Shown here piece by piece: positions 7,914 to 13,781 of a stretch of 26,058 bases of DNA. Position numbers and translations under genes: made by a program. Origin of the DNA: an uncultured Collinsella sp. (GTDB lineage: Bacteria > Actinomycetota > Coriobacteriia > Coriobacteriales > Coriobacteriaceae); NCBI GenBank assembly GCA_900554585.1, contig USHS01000001.1:1-26058 (forward strand), given 5' to 3'. The notes beneath the pieces were generated by a model that was given only the letters and a program-made list of their open reading frames with translations, made no database searches and was not told the origin of the DNA. Every line of letters starts with the position of its first letter. Position 1 is the first letter of the stretch.

Positions 7914-8786
7914 ATGAACGAGCAGGTTTGCAAGGCGGACATGGGCGGCGGCGGAGTTGCGGGCGTGGATACGTGCGGCTATCCGGTCGAGACTACGGGC
8001 AACACGGTGCTGGACATCTTGGAGCGCCGTTCGTCCACGCGCGCTTTTGCGCGCGATGACAATGACCGTCCCGTGGCGGTGACCGACGAGCAGCGTGCAG
8101 CGATTCTGCATGCGGCGAGTCGCGCGCCGTCGGCGGGCGCCATGATGATGTATTCCATCATCAGTATTCGCGAGCAGGCTACGCTCGATCGCTTGGCCGA
8201 CCTGTGCGACCATCAGCCCATGATTGCCAAGGCGCCCTGGGCACTTATATTTGTGGTCGACTATGCCAAGTGGATCGATCTGTTTGAGCATGTGGGCTGC
8301 TTTGAGCCCGAGTTTGTAGAGCGTACGGGCAAGTCGCCCCGTCGTGCGCCGGGTCTGGGTGACTTTGCCATCGCGGCACAGGACGCCGTGATCGCCGCGC
8401 AAAATGCCGTGGTCGCCGCCGAGGCCCTGGGGCTGGGAAGCTGCTACATCGGCGATGTCGTCGAGAATGCCGAGGAAGTGGCCGAGCTGCTGGATCTGCC
8501 TCCGTATACCATGCCGCTGTCGATGCTCATCATCGGCACGCCTCGCAAAGAGCGCCCGGCGATCGCGCATCCCGTGGTGAACCTGGTGCACGAGGAGCAT
8601 TACCGCCGTGCGGACGACGCGACTATGGATGCGCAGGTGGCCGAGATGGATGCGATGTTTCGCCCACATGCCCGTGAGGTGGGCGAGCGCGTGGTGGATA
8701 TCTACACCCGCAAGCACACGAGCCCCTTTATGGCCGAGATGAGCCGTTCCATGGAGTGGTGGTTCAAAAACTGGCTCGGCAGGTAG
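7914..8786 (+). CDS. Nitroreductase-family FMN-dependent oxidoreductase
   Basis: A 290-residue soluble protein of the nitroreductase fold. The N-terminal FMN phosphate-binding block is present (ILERRSSTRAF, about residues 35-45), then ASRAPSAGAMMMYS, the central AIAAQDAVIAAQNAVVAAEALGLGSCYIGD helix with the typical GLGS turn, and the IIGTPRKERP strand-loop. A long helical C-terminal extension (about residues 220-290, with EWWFKNW near the end) is beyond the minimal fold and may form the dimer arm. The family reduces quinones, nitro compounds or flavins with NAD(P)H; the substrate is not predictable. The first 25 residues are glycine-rich and may be disordered, so a later start cannot be excluded, though GAGGGTAGGG precedes this ATG. 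It stands alone: divergent gene upstream, palindrome downstream. Confidence 0.88.
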   Translation: MNEQVCKADMGGGGVAGVDTCGYPVETTGNTVLDILERRSSTRAFARDDNDRPVAVTDEQRAAILHAASRAPSAGAMMMYSIISIREQATLDRLADLCDHQPMIAKAPWALIFVVDYAKWIDLFEHVGCFEPEFVERTGKSPRRAPGLGDFAIAAQDAVIAAQNAVVAAEALGLGSCYIGDVVENAEEVAELLDLPPYTMPLSMLIIGTPRKERPAIAHPVVNLVHEEHYRRADDATMDAQVAEMDAMFRPHAREVGERVVDIYTRKHTSPFMAEMSRSMEWWFKNWLGR

Positions 8787-8789
8787 CCG

Positions 8790-8820
8790 ATGTGACAAAG
8801 GGACAGTCCCTTTGTCACAT
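8790..8820. repeat. Dispersed palindrome, copy 1 (GACAAAGGGACAGTCCC type)
   Basis: A 31-base near-perfect palindrome: 8790-8804 (ATGTGACAAAGGGAC) is the exact reverse complement of 8806-8820 around one central A. It starts three bases after the nitroreductase stop. A close copy lies at 25227-25255 and a diverged relative at 11279-11313. It has no T-run and looks like a REP-like intergenic palindrome that may also block 3' exonucleases or help termination. Confidence 0.85.
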
Positions 8821-8850
8821 TCCATATCGCCGCGGTGGCCTAAAGGCCGT

Positions 8851-8862
8851 ATAAATGTTTAT
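8851..8862. promoter_or_regulatory. AT-rich inverted repeat upstream of kup, possible regulator site
   Basis: ATAAA-TG-TTTAT forms a perfect 5-bp-arm inverted repeat 43 bases upstream of the kup -10 element, next to GGCCT-AA-AGGCC at 8837-8848. Because a KdpE-like regulator is encoded in the same cluster, and KdpE is known to bind T/A-rich TTTATA-type sequence in E. coli, this is a candidate operator. The link is inference. Confidence 0.25.
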
Positions 8863-8904
8863 CTAGCTGGGAAAACGGTGCCGTGCAAGCGCAGGCCGAT
8901 TGCC

Positions 8905-8910
8905 TATAAT
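8905..8910 (+). promoter_or_regulatory. -10 element of the kup promoter
   Basis: A perfect TATAAT lies 36 bases before the kup ATG. No good -35 is seen 16-18 bases upstream (CGTGCA or GTGCAA), which would fit an activated promoter. The predicted leader is under 35 nt, so there is no room for a riboswitch downstream of this start. Confidence 0.5.
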
Positions 8911-8945
8911 CCCTTCGAACATTAAAGTTGGGAGGAAACCGGCTT

Positions 8946-10973
8946 ATGGAACAAAAGGCCAAGGAGGCAGCCTCGCACGCTGCGATTCCTGTGAGCATCT
9001 CGGCGATGCTCGTCACGCTGGGCGTGGTGTACGGCGATATCGGCACCAGCCCCATGTATGTAACCAAGGCGCTCGTTGCCGGCAACGGCGGCATCGGAAG
9101 TGTCACGGAGGAGTTCGTGCTCGGCGCGCTCTCCCTTGTCGTGTGGACGGTCACGCTGCTGACGACCGTCAAGTACGTGCTGATCTCGCTGCGCGCCGAC
9201 AACCACGGCGAGGGCGGCATCTTTGCCCTGTACAGCCTGGTCAAGCGCTGCGGCAAGTGGCTCATTATCCCCGCCATGCTGGGCGGCGCCGCGCTGCTCG
9301 CCGACGGCATCCTCACGCCTGCCGTTACCGTTACCACGGCCATCGAGGGCCTGCGCACCATCCCGGCAGTCCATGCCGTGCTCGGTGACGACCAGGGCCG
9401 CGTCGTGGCCATCACGCTTGCCATCATCATCGTGCTCTTCTTGGTGCAGCGCATCGGCACGGCAAAGATCGGCCGTGCCTTTGGCCCCATCATGACGCTG
9501 TGGTTTCTGTTCTTGGGCGGTACGGGCCTGTTTTTTGTCTTCCAGTACCCCGCGGTGCTGCTGTGCCTCAACCCGCTGCGCGGCATCGGCTTTTTGTTGA
9601 GCCCCAACAACCATGCGGGCATCATGATTCTGGGCAGCTGCTTCCTTGCCACCACCGGTGCCGAGGCGCTCTACTCCGACATGGGCCATGTGGGTCGCGG
9701 CAACATCTATGCCACCTGGCCGTTCGTTAAGTGCTGCCTGCTGCTGTCCTATATGGGCCAGGGCGCGTGGCTCATCAACAATGCCGGCAACTCGGAGCTC
9801 ATGGGTATCGCCGACCTCAACCCCTTCTACCAGATGCTCACCCCGGGCCTGCGTCCCTTTGCCGTCGGCCTTTCCACCGTCGCGGCCATCATTGCCTCGC
9901 AGGCGCTCATCACCGGCGCATTCTCGCTGGTGTCCGAGGCCAGCCGCTTGGACCTCATGCCGCACATGCAGGTCTTCTATCCTGCCGAGACCAAGGGCCA
10001 GCTCTATATTCCCATGGTCAACAACGTCATGCTCGTTGGCTGCGTCATCGTGGTGCTGCTGTTCCAGAGCTCAGCGCACATGGAGGCCGCCTACGGCTTG
10101 GCGATCACCCTGACCATGATGTGCACTACGATGCTGCTCTTCTTCTACCTGCATGTTGATCGCGGCCTTAAGGTCGCCCCGTATATCTTCGTTGCGTTCT
10201 TCCTTATGCTCGAGGGCTTCTTCTTTGTGAGTTCGCTCACCAAGTTCTTCCACGGCGGCTACTTCACCATCCTCATGGCCATGCTCATCATGGGCATTAT
10301 GGTGTGCTGGTACAACGGCACGGCGGTCGAGCAGCGCCAGTTTACGCTGCTGCCGTTGCGCAGCTACCTGCCGCAGCTCAAGCGCCTGCGCGACGACGAT
10401 CGCTACGAGCCTATGAGCGACAACATCGTGTACCTGACCAAGGACACCAATACCGACTACATCGACCGCGATATCGTCTACTCGATTCTGGACAAGCATC
10501 CCAAGCGCGCCCGCGCCTGGTGGTTCGTGAACGTCGAGACCATGGACGAACCGCATACCTTTGCCTATTCGGTCGAGACGTTTGGCACCGACTATGTTTT
10601 CCGCGTGCATCTGTACCTGGGCTACAAGGTTAACCAGCGCGTGAACGCCTACCTGCGCCAGGTTGTTCAGGATCTGGCCGCTACTGGTGAGCTGCCGCCG
10701 CAGATGCATGACTACTCGGTCTACAAGGATCCGGGCAACATCGGTACGTTCAAGTTCGTCATGATCCGCAAGCTTTTGGCGCCCGAGAGCGACGTGGAGC
10801 CGAGCGAGCGCACGGCCATCACGCTCAAGTACATCATCCGTCGCTTTGCCGGTACGCCGGCGCGCTGGTATGGCCTGGAGAACTCCAACGTGAGCTTTGA
10901 GTATGTGCCGCTGTTCACCAAGTTCAAGGCTGTGAACAAGATGCAGCGCCTGGCCCCCAACGAGCGCCCGTAG
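8946..10973 (+). CDS. kup: Kup-family potassium uptake protein
   Basis: A 675-residue membrane protein of the KUP/HAK/KT family of proton-coupled K+ importers. The family signature GDIGTSP is at residues 30-36 in the first transmembrane helix. About twelve hydrophobic helices run to about residue 460 (for example GKWLIIPAMLGGAALLADGILTP, the conserved ADG-TPA block), followed by a hydrophilic cytoplasmic C-terminal domain of about 200 residues. Length is normal for the family (622 in E. coli). The start is the ATG with GGAGGA nine bases upstream; a TTG at 8928 would put the ribosome site inside the gene. It is followed by a small membrane protein and KdpD/KdpE-like regulators in the same direction, which suggests regulation by potassium or turgor signalling. 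Confidence 0.93.
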   Translation: MEQKAKEAASHAAIPVSISAMLVTLGVVYGDIGTSPMYVTKALVAGNGGIGSVTEEFVLGALSLVVWTVTLLTTVKYVLISLRADNHGEGGIFALYSLVKRCGKWLIIPAMLGGAALLADGILTPAVTVTTAIEGLRTIPAVHAVLGDDQGRVVAITLAIIIVLFLVQRIGTAKIGRAFGPIMTLWFLFLGGTGLFFVFQYPAVLLCLNPLRGIGFLLSPNNHAGIMILGSCFLATTGAEALYSDMGHVGRGNIYATWPFVKCCLLLSYMGQGAWLINNAGNSELMGIADLNPFYQMLTPGLRPFAVGLSTVAAIIASQALITGAFSLVSEASRLDLMPHMQVFYPAETKGQLYIPMVNNVMLVGCVIVVLLFQSSAHMEAAYGLAITLTMMCTTMLLFFYLHVDRGLKVAPYIFVAFFLMLEGFFFVSSLTKFFHGGYFTILMAMLIMGIMVCWYNGTAVEQRQFTLLPLRSYLPQLKRLRDDDRYEPMSDNIVYLTKDTNTDYIDRDIVYSILDKHPKRARAWWFVNVETMDEPHTFAYSVETFGTDYVFRVHLYLGYKVNQRVNAYLRQVVQDLAATGELPPQMHDYSVYKDPGNIGTFKFVMIRKLLAPESDVEPSERTAITLKYIIRRFAGTPARWYGLENSNVSFEYVPLFTKFKAVNKMQRLAPNERP

Positions 10974-11004
10974 GCGCCGACAGGCTGCATGGAGTTGGTT
11001 TTCG

Positions 11005-11229
11005 ATGGACAAGATTGAGACCGGGGAGGCAAACATGGACGCAAAGATGCTTGATGGCCGCGAGGTGGTTGCCGAGATGGTGCGTGAGGCGCGCGTCGAC
11101 GCCGCCGAAGATCGGTTCTTTACGAATCGTGCCAACATGGACATGGCCGATCGCGTGATTTCGATCGTGGCACTGGTATTTGGAGCGGTGTGCGTGTGCG
11201 CGCTGCTCGCGCACGTGCTGTTTGTCTAG
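11005..11229 (+). CDS. Small single-pass membrane protein of unknown function
   Basis: Seventy-four residues: a charged N-terminal half (acidic and basic, about residues 1-48, including VVAEMVREARVDAAEDRFF) and one hydrophobic helix near residues 51-73 (ISIVALVFGAVCVCALLAHVLFV) that ends the protein. I do not recognise the family. It starts 31 bases after kup and precedes the KdpD-like kinase, so co-transcription with kup is likely. A role as an accessory subunit of Kup or of the sensor kinase is possible but unproven. The start could be the ATG at 11035, which has GGGGAGG five bases upstream and would give 64 residues; the 11005 start has GGAG ten bases upstream. Confidence 0.65.
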   Translation: MDKIETGEANMDAKMLDGREVVAEMVREARVDAAEDRFFTNRANMDMADRVISIVALVFGAVCVCALLAHVLFV

Positions 11230-11278
11230 CGGCTGCCGGTCGTAGAAGGCTTTACACTTAGAACCACCACGAGGGAAA

Positions 11279-11323
11279 ACCACCACAAAGGTGCCTGTCC
11301 CCTTTGTGGTGGTTTTTGTTTTT
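11279..11323 (+). terminator. Terminator-like hairpin directly ahead of the KdpD-like kinase (palindrome family copy 2)
   Basis: ACCACCACAAAGG (11279-11291) pairs perfectly with CCTTTGTGGTGGT (11301-11313) around a nine-base loop, followed by TTTTGTTTTT. It looks like a strong intrinsic terminator only 20 bases before the kinase start codon, so kinase transcription must pass through it, or be terminated by it. The core (ACAAAGG with TGTCCCCTTTGT) is related to the palindromes at 8790 and 25227. A second copy of the left arm lies at 11263-11275 (see findings). Confidence 0.8.
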
Positions 11324-11343
11324 GAGAGAGGGGCGGGGCGCTG

Positions 11344-12969
11344 ATGGACGTCCGTGCGGACAGCGATATTGCCGATAGCTTTTGGTGGCGGCGCACAACG
11401 CTGGCGCGCCGCGGCCCCCTGTACGACATCTGCGTGGCGGCGGGGCTGCTGTTAGCGGCGACGATCGTGGGCGCGCTGCTCGACCGCCCCGGCCTCGCTC
11501 CCAGTATCATGATCGTCTACGTGTTCGCCGTGCAGCTGTGTGCCTTTTTCACCTGGAGCCGCCTGTATTGCCTGTTGAGCTCGGCTGCCGCCGTGGCGCT
11601 CTACAACTTATTGTTTGTCGACCCGCGCTACTCGCTGGTGTTTATCGACCGTAACTATCCGGGCATGTTCGTCATCATGTTTGTGGTCTCGCTCGTTTCG
11701 AGCTCGATTGCGTTGGCCCTGCGCCGCGCCTTGGCACAGGCTGCCGCCAGCGACCGGCGCACGCATATGGTGCTCGAGACCAATCGCATGCTGCAGCGTT
11801 GCGCCGACCAGCAGCAGATTGTGCATGCCATGGCAACGCAGCTGGCGCGTCTTTCGGGCTGTCCGGTCGTGTGGTACAGCGCCGACGCCGAGGGTGATGA
11901 CCTGCTGCCGCGTGCGACATACACGGCCGTGGGCGATGCCGCGCCGGTGCACGAACTGGCGCCGCAGATGCCGCCGCGGCTCTCGGCGTCGGCTTACGTG
12001 GGAACCCCGCTCGACGCCACGTTTGGCGGTTCGGCGTTTTATGGCATCTACCTGACGGTTCGCACGGGCGACGGCTTCGTGCGCTCAGGCGACCCCGCCT
12101 CGGTGGTGGGCGTGCTGGCTATCGTTGCCGAGCCCGACGTGCTGACGCACGAGGAGCGGACACTTGCCGATGCCATCGTGAGCGAAGGCGAGCTGGCACT
12201 CGATCGCGCCCGCGCCATGGAGGCTCGCGAGGAGGCGGCGGTGCTCGCCAAAAACGAGCAGCTGCGCGCCAACCTGCTGCGCTCCATCTCGCACGATCTG
12301 CGCACGCCGCTCACCAGTATTTCGGGCAATGCCGACGTGCTGCTCGACCAGGGCTCGACCGGCACCGCCGAGCTCGATAGCCAGACGCGCCGCGGCCTGC
12401 TTCTATCCATTCGCTCGGATGCGCTGTGGCTCAACGCCACCGTCGAGAATCTGCTCGCCATCACCAGGCTCGAGGGTGGCGGTATGCGCCTGTCGACCAC
12501 GCTCGAGCTCATGGACGATATCGTCGAGGAGGCACTGCGCCACGTGAATCCGGCCGTGCGCGAGCACGATCTTAAGGTGGCGCCGTGCGACGAGCCGGCG
12601 CTCGTCAACGTCGATGCGCGCCTGATGGTGCAGCTGGTGGTCAATCTGGTGAATAACGCCATCACCTATACGCCCGCAGGCTCGCATATCATGATTTCGA
12701 TTAGCGTCGACGATGGACGTGTGGCGTGCTCGGTGGCCGATGACGGCCCGGGCATCGCACCCGAGGACCGCGAGCGGATCTTTGAGTCGTTCTACACCGC
12801 CAACCACGGTTTGGCCGACAGCCACCGCAGCGTGGGCTTGGGACTTTCGCTCTGCCGCTCCATTGCATTGGCGCATGGCGGTAGCATAGAAGTTGCCGCG
12901 GCGGACCCGCACGGCTCGGTCTTTACGATTGAGCTTCCCGCCGCCGACGTTTCGTTTGATAAGGAGTAG
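11344..12969 (+). CDS. KdpD-like sensor histidine kinase lacking the KdpD/Usp N-terminal region
   Basis: A 541-residue membrane kinase. Four transmembrane helices lie at about residues 27-130 (DUF4118 type, as in the centre of KdpD), then a GAF-like region (about 140-290), a HisKA domain with phospho-acceptor H317 (SISHDLRTPLT), and an ATPase domain with the N box (LVVNLVNNAITYTPAG), G1 (DDGPGIAPEDRERIFESF) and G2 (GLGLSLCRSIALAHGG). Full KdpD is about 900 residues with an N-terminal KdpD ATP-binding domain and a Usp domain; both are absent, and no broken remnant was seen upstream. The KdpE-like regulator begins four bases after the stop. Presumably it senses K+ or turgor-related signals and controls the regulator; kup is the nearest candidate target, since no kdpFABC pump is in view. 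Confidence 0.88.
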   Translation: MDVRADSDIADSFWWRRTTLARRGPLYDICVAAGLLLAATIVGALLDRPGLAPSIMIVYVFAVQLCAFFTWSRLYCLLSSAAAVALYNLLFVDPRYSLVFIDRNYPGMFVIMFVVSLVSSSIALALRRALAQAAASDRRTHMVLETNRMLQRCADQQQIVHAMATQLARLSGCPVVWYSADAEGDDLLPRATYTAVGDAAPVHELAPQMPPRLSASAYVGTPLDATFGGSAFYGIYLTVRTGDGFVRSGDPASVVGVLAIVAEPDVLTHEERTLADAIVSEGELALDRARAMEAREEAAVLAKNEQLRANLLRSISHDLRTPLTSISGNADVLLDQGSTGTAELDSQTRRGLLLSIRSDALWLNATVENLLAITRLEGGGMRLSTTLELMDDIVEEALRHVNPAVREHDLKVAPCDEPALVNVDARLMVQLVVNLVNNAITYTPAGSHIMISISVDDGRVACSVADDGPGIAPEDRERIFESFYTANHGLADSHRSVGLGLSLCRSIALAHGGSIEVAAADPHGSVFTIELPAADVSFDKE

Positions 12970-12973
12970 CGCT

Positions 12974-13687
12974 GTGCCGAACTCTGCCGTAAAACCGCTC
13001 ATCTTGGTAGTTGAGGAAGACCCCGCCGTTCGCAACTTAATCGTTGCCGCGCTCGAGGCGCACGGCTTGCGTCATATGGCTGTGGAGACCGCCCATGCCG
13101 CCATCGCCGCTGCCTCATCGCAGGCACCGAGCATTGTGCTGCTTGATCTGGGCCTGCCCGATATGGACGGCGTCAAGGTGGTGGAGTCGGTGCGCGCATG
13201 GTCGGGCATGCCGATCATCGTGGTCTCGGCGCGCAGCGAGGATGCGGACAAGATCCGCGCGCTCGATGCCGGCGCCGACGACTACCTGACCAAGCCGTTT
13301 TCGGTCGAGGAGCTGCTCGCGCGCATTCGCACGACGCTCAGACGCCTTTCGTATGCGCAAACGGGCGGCGTTGCCTCCGAGGGCTCGTTCGATACCGGTG
13401 AGCTGCATATCGATTTTGATGCCGGCATCGCCACGATGGATGGCGAGGAGCTGCATCTGACGCCGATCGAGTACAAGCTCCTGTGCCTGCTGGCGCATAA
13501 CGCCGACAAGGTGCTGACGCACCAGTTTATCCTGCACGAGATTTGGGGCACGGCGACCAAGAGCGACCTGGCAAGCCTGCGCGTCTTTATGGGGACGTTG
13601 CGCAAGAAGATCGAGTCCGACCCCGCGCATCCGCGCTATATCCAAACGCATGTGGGTATCGGTTACCGATTGGTCACCCAAGGCTAG
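12974..13687 (+). CDS. kdpE: KdpE-like response regulator (OmpR/PhoB family)
   Basis: A 237-residue two-domain regulator. The receiver domain (about 8-120) has the acidic pocket E15/D16, phospho-acceptor D58 (LLDLGLPDMDG), switch S85 and K107 (DDYLTKPF). The winged-helix DNA-binding domain (about 140-235) has LTPIEYKLLCLLAHNADKVLTH and LRVFMGTLRKKIESDP, matching the KdpE branch of the family closely. The acidic pair reads E-D, with Glu where D-D or E-D is usual, so phosphorylation is expected. Translation starts at a GTG with AAGGAG eight bases upstream, inside the end of the kinase gene; an earlier in-frame start would overlap the kinase deeply and is rejected. Likely target: promoters of potassium uptake genes. 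Confidence 0.9.
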   Translation: MPNSAVKPLILVVEEDPAVRNLIVAALEAHGLRHMAVETAHAAIAAASSQAPSIVLLDLGLPDMDGVKVVESVRAWSGMPIIVVSARSEDADKIRALDAGADDYLTKPFSVEELLARIRTTLRRLSYAQTGGVASEGSFDTGELHIDFDAGIATMDGEELHLTPIEYKLLCLLAHNADKVLTHQFILHEIWGTATKSDLASLRVFMGTLRKKIESDPAHPRYIQTHVGIGYRLVTQG

Positions 13688-13712
13688 ATCGCCAGCCACC
13701 ATCCCAATATGA

Positions 13713-13777
13713 GTTGCGGTGAAATACGGTCTAAATTTGCCTAATTCCAGGCAAAACAGTCCGTATTCCACCGCAAC
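13713..13777. terminator. Two-tier hairpin between convergent kdpE and rlmKL, likely bidirectional terminator or repeat element
   Basis: GTTGCGGTGAAATACGG (13713-13729) pairs with CCGTATTCCACCGCAAC (13761-13777) with one mismatch, and an inner stem TTTGCCT/AGGCAAA (13736-13742 with 13749-13755) sits in its loop. TTTGTTATTT follows on the plus strand. It fills nearly all the space between the two converging stop codons, so it probably ends both transcripts. The long two-part stem is more elaborate than a usual terminator. Confidence 0.7.
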
Positions 13778-13781
13778 TTTG

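Noticed and set aside
8821..8945. A c-di-AMP (ydaO-type) riboswitch before kup
   Set aside because: The -10 at 8905 leaves a leader under 35 nt, and no ydaO-like conserved blocks were seen.
11344..12969. Kinase gene as a truncated pseudogene of full-length kdpD
   Set aside because: It has its own ribosome site and start, an intact four-helix membrane domain and a full kinase core, and no upstream remnants of the missing domains; a genuine short form is more likely.
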